NCBI RefSeq assembly: GCF_001439925.1
Contig: NZ_LMBV01000019.1
Span: 1-64,000, forward strand
Direction: 5' to 3'
DNA from: Peribacillus muralis
GTDB lineage: Bacteria; Bacillota; Bacilli; Bacillales; DSM-1321
DNA length: 64,000 nt
Positions 34,985-43,103 of this stretch are shown here, in pieces; the stretch's first letter is position 1, and each line of letters begins with the position of its first letter. The notes beneath the pieces were generated by a model. It was given only the letters and a program-made list of their open reading frames with translations. It was not told where the DNA came from and did not search any database. The position numbers and the translations under genes are program-made.

Positions 34985-35362
34985 ATGATCAATAAAGTAG
35001 GTCAAATTATGCTATATGTAAATAACCAGGATGAGTGCATGAAGTTTTGGACGGAAAAAGTGGGTTTTACCGTCGTATCCGATGAGGATAACGGACATCT
35101 AAGATGGATTGAAATGGCACCGACACAAGAAGCGCAAACGAGCATTATCCTACACAACAAGGAATTGATCGCTAAGATGCAGCCTGAATTGAATCTTAAA
35201 ACACCTTCGCTAATGTTTTTCGCGGAAGATCTTGACTCATTATATAAAGAATTTTCGGATAAGAATATCAAAGTCGGGGAAATGGTGACGATGCCTTCCG
35301 GAAAAGTATTCAACTTTGCCGATAATGAAGATAATTACTTTGCTGTCATGGAAAAAAAGTGA
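34985..35362 (+). CDS. VOC-family protein
   Basis: A 125-residue glyoxalase-fold protein (KVGQIMLYVNNQDECMKFWT and then TEKVGFTVV at the start; FNFADNEDNYFAVMEK at the end with the final metal-ligand Glu-type position). An extended -10 element TGGTATAAT at 34918-34926 lies 59 bp upstream, and AAGGGAATGGGG acts as ribosome binding site. Function unknown. It is a single-gene unit with its own terminator. Confidence 0.87.
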   Translation: MINKVGQIMLYVNNQDECMKFWTEKVGFTVVSDEDNGHLRWIEMAPTQEAQTSIILHNKELIAKMQPELNLKTPSLMFFAEDLDSLYKEFSDKNIKVGEMVTMPSGKVFNFADNEDNYFAVMEKK

Positions 35363-35376
35363 AGAAAAAATGAATG

Positions 35377-35419
35377 ATCAAAACGACTAGAAAGTCGATT
35401 TTTAGTCGTTTTGATTTTT
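35377..35419. terminator. Bidirectional terminator
   Basis: ATCAAAACGACT at 35377-35388 pairs perfectly with its complement at 35404-35415, followed by T residues. It separates two convergent genes. Confidence 0.85.
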
Positions 35420-35432
35420 AGACGTTCGTTTT

Positions 35433-35753
35433 TCAATCAGCAGGCCTTGGTCCAGCGGCAAGTCCCGAGCTTTCGACCGTCATGATAGGACGGATGGCTA
35501 TGTCTCCATTCACGTATATTTGACAAGATAACCGAAGCTGATCTTCGATGCCCTTTTCCTCAAAGGATTTTTTTTCATCATTCGTGACTTCAGAAAAATC
35601 ACCTGCCAATATCTCTACCCTGCATGTCGTGCACTTTGCCTTTCCGCCACATCGATGGAGAATATTCACCCCGTTATCTTCCAATGCCAAGACCAACTTC
35701 TTACCCTGTTCAACTTCAAAAGTTCCTCGTTCATAAACCGTTACATAAGGCAT
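35433..35753 (-). CDS. 2Fe-2S ferredoxin-like protein
   Basis: A protein of about 106 residues of the plant-type ferredoxin fold. The cluster ligands are visible: CGGKAKCTTC with the loop Cys residues and LSCQIYV with the last Cys. One Cys before the Gly pair (LHRC) completes the set of four. The start was set at 35753 (MPYVTV), seven bases after GGGTGGG; in-frame ATGs at 35759 and 35768 are alternatives. The redox partner is unknown. Confidence 0.88.
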   Translation of the reverse strand: MPYVTVYERGTFEVEQGKKLVLALEDNGVNILHRCGGKAKCTTCRVEILAGDFSEVTNDEKKSFEEKGIEDQLRLSCQIYVNGDIAIRPIMTVESSGLAAGPRPAD

Positions 35754-36018
35754 TCTCATCCCACCCATTAAAAGATTTGCACCAAAAGGTCATTGCTATA
35801 TTCATTTACATACCTTTCCCATATTACCATAAAAAAATGTGGGCAATTGTGCATACGGAAGATTGTAAACCCCCGTGTTTGGCATCGAATCATCTGATGT
35901 ATAAATAGGTAGCGTGCAGACAAACATTAACTACATACTTTTTAACCGTTTCATGTACGGGACAGGGATTGATCCAACGGAAAAGAGAGACACATACCAT
36001 TTAGGGAGGCGGGTAGTT

Positions 36019-36639
36019 GTGAAGGATGGAAATTGTGATTTTTCACCTATGAAACAAATTTTAAAAGAGGATATACGCCAAGTAATTGCGGCATTGGAGC
36101 TTAACCTAGAAGCTATGAGTAATGAAAACGATTGTCTGCTGGGGAGTTTTGAAAAAATTAAAGAACAATTTGTTTCCATAGACATGAAAGCTGCCACTTT
36201 TTATTTAAACTGCTATTTATCTCCCTTTACGGACAAATATCCTGAATTAACAATCAGCATCCAAAATTTGTCTAACCGAAAACATGGTGGGTTAATTGTG
36301 ATTCAAAGACAAGAATCTCTGGAAACGATTATTCAGCCGGGTATTTCCATAGGAGCAGAGCTAACTCACTCTTTATTGGAGTCGATTTTTTATCCTGGAA
36401 ATCCACTTCATGACGGTGCAGTGCTGGTCAGTCAAAATCAAATATCTTCCGCAGCAAATGTACTGCCACTCTCAGTAAGATCAACGGGAGGCAAAAAGCT
36501 GGGAACACGCCACAGGGCTGCTTTAGGCTTAACAGAACGAAGTGATGCCCTTGTGTTGGTTGTATCCGAAGAAACAGGCAGGATATCATTTGCGTTAAAT
36601 GGAAATCTGTACCCGATCAACAATCAAGGGTTACATTAG
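36019..36639 (+). CDS. cdaS: Sporulation-type diadenylate cyclase CdaS
   Basis: A 206-residue enzyme making c-di-AMP from two ATP. Residues 1-60 form the two regulatory helices seen in CdaS; the DAC domain follows with the signature pair DGAVL and RHRAALG (Gly-Thr-Arg-His-Arg), and ESIFYPGNPLHDGAVLVS. The frame is open from 35914, but GTG at 36019 lies nine bases after AGGGAGG and gives the same length and start pattern (CDFSPMKQ) as B. subtilis CdaS. Expected to act in the forespore and affect germination. Confidence 0.9.
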   Translation: MKDGNCDFSPMKQILKEDIRQVIAALELNLEAMSNENDCLLGSFEKIKEQFVSIDMKAATFYLNCYLSPFTDKYPELTISIQNLSNRKHGGLIVIQRQESLETIIQPGISIGAELTHSLLESIFYPGNPLHDGAVLVSQNQISSAANVLPLSVRSTGGKKLGTRHRAALGLTERSDALVLVVSEETGRISFALNGNLYPINNQGLH

Positions 36640-36834
36640 AACAAACGCATGGGTTCTTCATTCAGTCGTCATGTAAAACTCTAAGAAGGGCCGATTCCAG
36701 GTGAGAGGAATGCCATGAAATTGTTGATTCGGTCATATCAACCCGGTTTTTTAGTTGCTTTTTATATAAACAAAGGCATATGATAAATACGGAGATTCAA
36801 TCAGAAAAGATATAAAACGAAAGAGGATTTTTAC

Positions 36835-37581
36835 ATGATAACGATTAAGAGTGAACGAGAAATACATTTGATGCATGAAGCGGGCAAACTTCTTGCTGCA
36901 ACGCATAAAGAAATAGCTAAAATGATCAAACCAGGCATCACGACTTGGGAAATCGAGGAGTTTGTCGACAAATACCTGGCAGAACATGGCGCAACGCCGG
37001 AGCAAAAGGGATATAACGGTTATAAATACGCCACTTGCGCATCTGTGAATGACGTAATTTGCCACGGATTCCCGCAAAAGAAACCGTTGAAAGAGGGAGA
37101 CATCGTAACGATCGATATGGTCGTGAATCTTAATGGCGGCCTGGCGGATTCCGCTTGGACATATGCAGTGGGTCAGATTTCCGAAGAAACCCAGCGTTTG
37201 ATGGATGTAACTAAAAATGCTCTATATAGAGGCATCGAAGTGGCTCGGGCTGGAAATCGTCTCGGAGACATCGGGCATGCAATCCAATCATATGCCGAAG
37301 GAGAAAAGTTCTCCGTTGTCCGAGATTTCACGGGCCATGGAATCGGTAAAACGATGCACGAAGACCCAACCGTCCTACACTATGGCAAACCTGGTAAAGG
37401 TGCCCGACTAAAAGAAGGTATGGTCATCACGATCGAACCTATGTTGAATGCAGGAACATGGCATATGAAAATGGATCAAGACGGCTGGACGGCGAGAACC
37501 GCTGATGGAAAGCTATCGGCCCAATTCGAACATACGCTTGTCATCACAAAAGAGGCACCAATCATCTTAACAGAACAATAA
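36835..37581 (+). CDS. map: Type I methionine aminopeptidase
   Basis: A 248-residue enzyme that removes the N-terminal Met. The metal ligands of the pita-bread fold are visible: CASVNDVICHGFP, DIVTIDMVVNLNGGLADSAW (Asp pair), FTGHGIGKTMHEDP (His) and ITIEPMLN (Glu) with a late QFEHTLVIT (Glu). The type and stand-alone position match the second Bacillus copy (YflG-like), not the map in the ribosomal protein operon. Confidence 0.92.
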   Translation: MITIKSEREIHLMHEAGKLLAATHKEIAKMIKPGITTWEIEEFVDKYLAEHGATPEQKGYNGYKYATCASVNDVICHGFPQKKPLKEGDIVTIDMVVNLNGGLADSAWTYAVGQISEETQRLMDVTKNALYRGIEVARAGNRLGDIGHAIQSYAEGEKFSVVRDFTGHGIGKTMHEDPTVLHYGKPGKGARLKEGMVITIEPMLNAGTWHMKMDQDGWTARTADGKLSAQFEHTLVITKEAPIILTEQ

Positions 37582-37590
37582 GCTCAAAAA

Positions 37591-37631
37591 AGGCGGACCC
37601 GAACAGAAACGAAGGGGTCTGTCTTTTTTTT
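37591..37631 (+). terminator. Terminator after map
   Basis: AGGCGGACCC at 37591-37600 pairs with GGGTCTGTCT at 37615-37624 (two G-U pairs), followed by eight T residues. Confidence 0.8.
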
Positions 37632-38138
37632 GTTTAAAAGCAATTGGAGGGGAATGGATATGACGTCCGTAGACTAGGAATATATAACCATTTTTCTCGG
37701 AAAAATGATATGATTTATTAAATGATATAGTAATGGGGTTCTACTATTGGAGATACTGGTGAAACCAAAAAAAGAAGCTGCTGTTTTTCCAAAGAGCAGA
37801 TAATTGAATGAATTAGCTTTCGAAAAAAACATTGGAAGACCTCATGTAAACAGACATTGATATTATTCGATGCCTTTTTTGTGATTTAATTGCAACAAAA
37901 TCCCAGTCAAAGAATCGATTTTAGGAGCCTAGCACTTGGAATTTACACATTATCCCATAAATAACCTCGTCAGAATATTCAAAACACTATTATCTCTCAA
38001 TAGAAGGAATATGTGAAAAGTAGTACTAAGTAGTTCGGCATTAAAAACTTTACTATTATGTGGCAGCACAGGATAATAAGGGAGAAGGAAGAAATATTTA
38101 AAGCATGTACATTAAACGATACAAAGGGGGTTTTGGCA
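37632..38138. other. Intergenic region, no gene seen
   Basis: About 500 bp, AT-rich, with stops in all frames. An ATG at 38058 opens in frame with the next gene but has no ribosome binding site. AAAGGGGG at 38123-38130 is the ribosome binding site of that gene. Confidence 0.4.
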
Positions 38139-38891
38139 GTGAAAAAAGGGGAAAAGCCGTCTACAACGGTAGAATCGGTCGGATTGAGCCAGCGAGAATT
38201 TTTAACGATTTTTTTACTCCATTCCTTGAAAGAAAAAGCGAATTATCCACGGGCGATTCATCAGGATCTTAAAAATACGTTTACCGGAAAAGTCCATAGC
38301 TATGACTATTTATGTAAAATTTCCAATATGCTTGTAGAATCCCATCATTTATCCTTATACACGAATAAGGGCAGGAATTATTATCAGATTACTGAAAAAG
38401 GAAAAGAGCTTTATACCTGGTACCAAGAGAATTTCCTCGAACGGTTTTCCGAGGTGAAAAAGGTGATTGACCGGTTCATGTTCGATTTGCGCAGGTCCGG
38501 TGAAAATCCCCCTGTAATTAACGAACTTCCTGAAGATTATCGATCGTATTTCTCGAAAATAATATCCGTGAAGGACCTTGTCCGGTACGTCACCTTAAAA
38601 GCGGCTTTCACAAAGAAGCCCATTTATATGGGGGAAATCGGCGAATTGCTCAAAAATCAGTTCGGCTGGATTGCTTCTAACGGCTATTTATACGATTTAT
38701 CTCATGAAATGGAAGAGAACGGCCTTCTTGTCGGCAGGTGGGAAAGTGAAAAGCGGACGAAACGTTATTTACGAATTACTGATGAGGGTCAGCATCATTA
38801 TAAACAGATTGCCGACTCGGCTGCTTTTCAAGTGCAGGAAATCCAAAAATACATGGCAAGTGTCATTATGTTCCTAAAAGAAAAGACATGA
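38139..38891 (+). CDS. Tandem winged-helix (PadR-like) protein
   Basis: A 250-residue protein with two consecutive PadR-like winged-helix units. The first (about residues 20-95) reads LSQREFLTIFLLHSLKEK to YYQITEKGKELY. The second (about 145-225) reads RYVTLKAAFTKKPIYMGEIG to RYLRITDEGQHHY. Each ends in a long helix (RFSEVKKVIDRFM; QVQEIQKYMASVIMF) of the kind PadR dimers use. A single chain could therefore bind a site usually filled by a dimer. Start is GTG at 38139, eight bases after AAAGGGGG. Target unknown; it precedes the GTPase gene by about 115 bp. Confidence 0.7.
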   Translation: MKKGEKPSTTVESVGLSQREFLTIFLLHSLKEKANYPRAIHQDLKNTFTGKVHSYDYLCKISNMLVESHHLSLYTNKGRNYYQITEKGKELYTWYQENFLERFSEVKKVIDRFMFDLRRSGENPPVINELPEDYRSYFSKIISVKDLVRYVTLKAAFTKKPIYMGEIGELLKNQFGWIASNGYLYDLSHEMEENGLLVGRWESEKRTKRYLRITDEGQHHYKQIADSAAFQVQEIQKYMASVIMFLKEKT

Positions 38892-39005
38892 AGAACGGAC
38901 AGCGTACCCCTTAAGATCTAAGAAAGATTCGAATTACATGATTAGCTTGAAACATTCAAGGGTAAACGTCATTAAAAACACTTCTTATCAATGGGGGAAT
39001 GCATA

Positions 39006-40253
39006 ATGGCAGAAAAACACGATGAAATGGGCAGCATATTCAGTTTCATAAAAGGTCAGGTCGATAAACTGCCCATTTCCAATTCTAAAAAGAACAAAAT
39101 GCTTGACCAGCTCCTGAAGCTTAAAACGATGACAGTCGATGCCAGGGAACCGCGAATTGCGCTTGTCGGCAGGCGCGGTTCGGGAAAATCATCATTGATC
39201 AATGCGATGTTTGGTCAGGAAAGGCAATATGTCAGTTCTGTCAAATCAGGAACGGGTAAAGGAAAATGGCTGTGGTATCCGAGTGATGATAATCCGAAGA
39301 TTCGTCTTTTGGACTCGCGTGGCTTGGGGGAAAGTGAAGCACCGACAGAGGATTTCGAAGAAGAAACACCTATGGAGGAATTGGTGAAAGCGGTCACGGA
39401 AGAACAGCCGGACGTGTTTCTTTTCTTGATTAAAGCAAAGGAGGCGGACTCTCGGGTTGAAGAGGATTTACAGGAGCTGAACAAGCTGCGCATGATCGTC
39501 AAAGAGAAACACCATTATGATGTACCCGTCATCTGTGTGGTCACCCAAGTGGATGAATTGGATCCGCCACATTATAAGCAAGCCCCTTTTGATGCCAACC
39601 CTAAGAAAAAACAAAATATTGAAGAAGCCATGGCGCTGATGTCGAAGCGATTCAATGAAAGTGACATTCCGCTCTTGACTGTCATTCCCATATGTTCTTA
39701 CATTGATTTTGATGACAAAGGGAATATCGAATATGATATGCGTTGGAACATCGATTTACTTTCTGATTATTTAATCGAGGCCTTACCCAGTGAAGCGAAA
39801 CTGAAGACAGCCAAGGCGATGCAGAGCCAATACGTCAAGAAAAAATTTGCACGGACGATCGTTGGGACATTCACGGCCATCGCCGGCATTATCGGTGCAG
39901 AACCGATTCCATTTGCCGATTTTCCGATCTTGACAGGAATTCAAGGCTTGATGATCGTGGTCATTGGTTTCATTGCCGATAAAGACATCAATACAAAATC
40001 GGCGAGTGAGTTCATTGCAGCATTAGGAATTAATGTAGGCATCGGTCTCCTTGTCAGGGAAGGAGTCAGGGCAGCGGTCCGCTTCGTTCCAGTAGCTGGT
40101 CTAGCCGTATCCGGCGCGGTCGCCGGCGGAGTCACCTATGGCATCGGTCAAGCTGCAATTGCATACTTGATTGAAAACAAAGATATCGCGGAGGCAAAGA
40201 ACGCTTATAAGCATGCGAACAAAAATTATAAAAATGAAGACATTGAATCTTAA
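39006..40253 (+). CDS. GTPase with C-terminal membrane-associated (DUF697-like) domain
   Basis: A 415-residue protein. The G domain shows the P-loop GRRGSGKSS near residue 54, the DSRG switch II, and TQVDE in place of NKxD. Inserted between are acidic segments (ESEAPTEDFEEETPMEEL). From about residue 275 there is a hydrophobic helical domain with two-residue repeats of Gly and Ala (VAGLAVSGAVAGGVTYGIG), resembling DUF697 regions of Era-like membrane GTPases. Role unknown; ribosome, membrane or stress functions are all possible. Start ATG 39006 follows GGGGGAATG. Confidence 0.82.
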   Translation: MAEKHDEMGSIFSFIKGQVDKLPISNSKKNKMLDQLLKLKTMTVDAREPRIALVGRRGSGKSSLINAMFGQERQYVSSVKSGTGKGKWLWYPSDDNPKIRLLDSRGLGESEAPTEDFEEETPMEELVKAVTEEQPDVFLFLIKAKEADSRVEEDLQELNKLRMIVKEKHHYDVPVICVVTQVDELDPPHYKQAPFDANPKKKQNIEEAMALMSKRFNESDIPLLTVIPICSYIDFDDKGNIEYDMRWNIDLLSDYLIEALPSEAKLKTAKAMQSQYVKKKFARTIVGTFTAIAGIIGAEPIPFADFPILTGIQGLMIVVIGFIADKDINTKSASEFIAALGINVGIGLLVREGVRAAVRFVPVAGLAVSGAVAGGVTYGIGQAAIAYLIENKDIAEAKNAYKHANKNYKNEDIES

Positions 40254-40372
40254 TAAGCAGATTGAAATCATAAACTCCACTAAAGTGATATGATAAAAGG
40301 GAGTTCTAGTGGTGAAGGGTCATTGCTGCTGGGTGGTTCAGTACATTGCTTATTATAGAAGGGGTGTTCTTC

Positions 40373-41515
40373 ATGCTTTTTTTTCAGTCACAGAAGCAAA
40401 GAGAATATATTCAAAAATTAGAGAAAGCGATACAGTGCTTTGCCGATCGAGCAGAAGCACTCGATGCGACAAATGGGTTCCCTTTTGAAAACATGAAAGA
40501 CTTAAAGGACTTCGGATATCCAAAGCTAACGCTGGCAAAAGAGGATGGAGGATATGGGGGAACACTATATGATTTTCTTCTATGTCAGGAAAAAATAGCT
40601 GAGTATTGCGGTCCCACGGCATTAGGAATAGGCTGGCATGTCGGAACGGTCCTATCCCTTATGGAAAAGAAATCATGGGAAAAAGGAATCATGAAAGAAT
40701 TGCTTAAAGAAATATCAGCAGGCGCTCTCATCAATACAGCAGCATCAGAGGCTGGAACTGGAAGCCCGACGCGCGGAGGCCGTCCTGAGACGATCGCCAT
40801 CAAAAGAGGGGAACAATGGATTTTGAATGGCAGAAAGACGTTTACGACTCTTTCTCCAGTCCTGGATATATTTCTAGTGACTGCATGGGTACCTGATGAT
40901 GAGCTGCTCGGCACGTTTTTAGTTCATCATGATCGAACTGGTGTAGAGATTGAAGAAACGTGGGATATGATTTCGATGCAGGGAACAGGAAGTCATGACC
41001 TGGTGTTAAAGGACGTCAGTTTGCCTGAAAAGTATTATGTGCAAAAAAGCAACCCTTTGGAAAAACGGAAACCTGATGCATGGCTCCTACATATACCAGC
41101 CTGCTATTTGGGGATTGCAGCAGCTGCGAGAAATTATGCGGTGGAATTCGCAAAAACATATTCCCCCAATAGCTTACCAGGACCAATAAGGGATCTTCCG
41201 AATGTTCAGAGGACAATCGGGGAAATGGAACTGGAGCTATGTGAAGCCCGCCATTTTCTATACTCTGTCGCAGAAAAATGGGAACGGCAGCCTGATGATC
41301 GTGAAGAATTAGCGAAACAATTGGGTGCAGTTAAATTATCAGTCGTCAATAAAGCGATTTCGATTGTCGACAAAGCGATGAGAGTCGTTGGTGCCAAAAG
41401 CCTACAACGGCAAAATCCCTTGCAACGCTACTATAGGGATGTACGTGCAGGACTTCATAATCCCCCGATGGATGATGCGACAATCACCTTGCTCGCAAAA
41501 TCAGCTCTTTATTAA
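40373..41515 (+). CDS. Acyl-CoA dehydrogenase (YdbM-like)
   Basis: A 380-residue FAD enzyme. Acyl-CoA dehydrogenase blocks: LAKEDGGYGGTLYDF, the FAD-binding AASEAGTGSPTRGG, NGRKTFTTLSP, and the C-terminal RVVGAKSLQRQNPLQRYYRD. Length and start match the B. subtilis YdbM type. ATG at 40373 follows AAGGGGTG; an in-frame ATG at 40346 is less likely. The catalytic Glu was not located with certainty. Single-gene unit with its own terminator. Confidence 0.88.
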   Translation: MLFFQSQKQREYIQKLEKAIQCFADRAEALDATNGFPFENMKDLKDFGYPKLTLAKEDGGYGGTLYDFLLCQEKIAEYCGPTALGIGWHVGTVLSLMEKKSWEKGIMKELLKEISAGALINTAASEAGTGSPTRGGRPETIAIKRGEQWILNGRKTFTTLSPVLDIFLVTAWVPDDELLGTFLVHHDRTGVEIEETWDMISMQGTGSHDLVLKDVSLPEKYYVQKSNPLEKRKPDAWLLHIPACYLGIAAAARNYAVEFAKTYSPNSLPGPIRDLPNVQRTIGEMELELCEARHFLYSVAEKWERQPDDREELAKQLGAVKLSVVNKAISIVDKAMRVVGAKSLQRQNPLQRYYRDVRAGLHNPPMDDATITLLAKSALY

Positions 41516-41535
41516 GTAAATGGCATGATGGATTG

Positions 41536-41567
41536 CACTGGAATGATTTGATCATTTCAGTGTTTTT
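41536..41567 (+). terminator. Terminator after acyl-CoA dehydrogenase
   Basis: CACTGGAATGA at 41536-41546 pairs with TCATTTCAGTG at 41552-41562 with one mismatch, loop of five, then five T residues. Confidence 0.78.
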
Positions 41568-41728
41568 CTTGTTCTTTTACCCATCCTGTATCATTAGGGC
41601 TCAAGATTCCTCGGTGCTATATACCCCCAAATTCAATGCCCTTTCTGATATTTTACTAGCTTATCATTCTTTAACTTGTTATGATTAAAACGCCTGTCTA
41701 AATATTCGAAAAATATTGAGAGTTCGGT

Positions 41729-43006
41729 GTGAAAATGAATCTTATGACAAAAGATTTACTTATTAATTTTTTAATTATCCTTTTTCCGCTCTTTATATTG
41801 CAAATGAGCTATCTAGTGAAGTTCGTGTATCGTTTAGATTCATTAAAAGGATGGTTCCTATCCATTTTCCCGATTCTTTCTCTAGTCCTATGCATGCTGT
41901 TTCCAGTCGTCATTGAGAAGGATTTTGTTTGGGATCTTCGCTGGATTCCTTTTCTTTTAGGAGGATTGTATGGGGGCTATAGATTAGGAATCATATTAAT
42001 TATCATCACTTTATTCATTCGTTATTTAACTGGAGGGGAAAACGGGTTTTATATTTCTTGCATCACTTTTCCGCTAATAGGCATTTCCCTGTTTTTCATC
42101 TCTAAATACTACCTCAAAATATCTGTCAGTAAAAAAATCTTCGTCGGTGTCTCATTAATCTTTTTTGTTCATATTCTTACACAATTTATTTCAACTCAAC
42201 TATTTGATCTTACTATCGGTATAAGTCTTTGGAAGCAATATTTTACGATCCAAGTGATAGGAATCATCATAGTCATCATACTATGGGAGGTTATCATGGC
42301 GAATTTCCAGGTTCTTGAACAGTTAGTGAAAGCGGAAAAATTGCAAATCGTAAGCCACCTGGCTGCAAGTATTTCCCATGAAGTACGTAACCCCCTTACG
42401 GTGACAAGAGGATTTATCCAAATGTTAAGTGAAGACGTATCTCCACAAACAAAGGTGAAGTATGCGAGTATTGCTCTGCAGGAATTAGATCGAGCAACGG
42501 ATGTCATCAATGATTATTTGACGTTTGCCGCCATAAGTCCGGAAAATACTGACCGATTGCGCGTATCCGATGAAATCAAGCATGTCGTGAACAGCATCAA
42601 GCCATTGGCAATCAAGAATAGGGTTGATTTAAAGATATCCGTTTTTGACGACAAGTCCTACTATATAGTTGGAGAAAGCAAAAAATTTCAACAATGCCTG
42701 TTCAATATCGTGAAAAATGGCATTGAATCCATGTCAGTTGAGGGAGAATTATCGATCCACGTACATCATGCGGCCTCCACCATCCAAATTAAGATTCAGG
42801 ATGAGGGAATTGGAATGTCCCAAGAACAAATAGGTCGTTTAGGTGAGCCATACTTCACGACAAAAAATACAGGAACGGGATTGGGGATGATGGTCTCATA
42901 CAGCGTAATCAAAAGCATGGAGGGCACGATATATGTCTCAAGTGCACAGGGGAAAGGAACCTGCTTCGCGCTTAACCTTCCGATTCATGCCTATGAATCT
43001 ATGTAA
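41729..43006 (+). CDS. KinB-like sporulation sensor histidine kinase
   Basis: A 425-residue membrane kinase. Residues 1-195 carry about six membrane spans with almost no extracytoplasmic domain (5TM LytS/YhcK-like, as in KinB). HisKA follows: HLAASISHEVRNPLTVTRGF with the phosphorylated His. The ATPase domain has the N box (NIVKNGIESM), G1 (DEGIGMS) and G2 (TGTGLGMMV). Total length and layout match B. subtilis KinB, which feeds phosphate into Spo0F. No partner response regulator is adjacent, as expected for an orphan phosphorelay kinase. GTG at 41729 or ATG 41735 may start it. Confidence 0.87.
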   Translation: MKMNLMTKDLLINFLIILFPLFILQMSYLVKFVYRLDSLKGWFLSIFPILSLVLCMLFPVVIEKDFVWDLRWIPFLLGGLYGGYRLGIILIIITLFIRYLTGGENGFYISCITFPLIGISLFFISKYYLKISVSKKIFVGVSLIFFVHILTQFISTQLFDLTIGISLWKQYFTIQVIGIIIVIILWEVIMANFQVLEQLVKAEKLQIVSHLAASISHEVRNPLTVTRGFIQMLSEDVSPQTKVKYASIALQELDRATDVINDYLTFAAISPENTDRLRVSDEIKHVVNSIKPLAIKNRVDLKISVFDDKSYYIVGESKKFQQCLFNIVKNGIESMSVEGELSIHVHHAASTIQIKIQDEGIGMSQEQIGRLGEPYFTTKNTGTGLGMMVSYSVIKSMEGTIYVSSAQGKGTCFALNLPIHAYESM

Positions 43007-43103
43007 TATCCTTGTAAATTGACGGTTTACTGGGGATATATTACAATTTACTCAATCTACCAATTTTTGTGAAAAGCACTAGATACCTAAGGGAGATGAT
43101 GGA

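Noticed and set aside
36751..37077. Minus-strand frame opposite map
   Set aside because: Antisense of the well-conserved aminopeptidase gene; no signals of its own.
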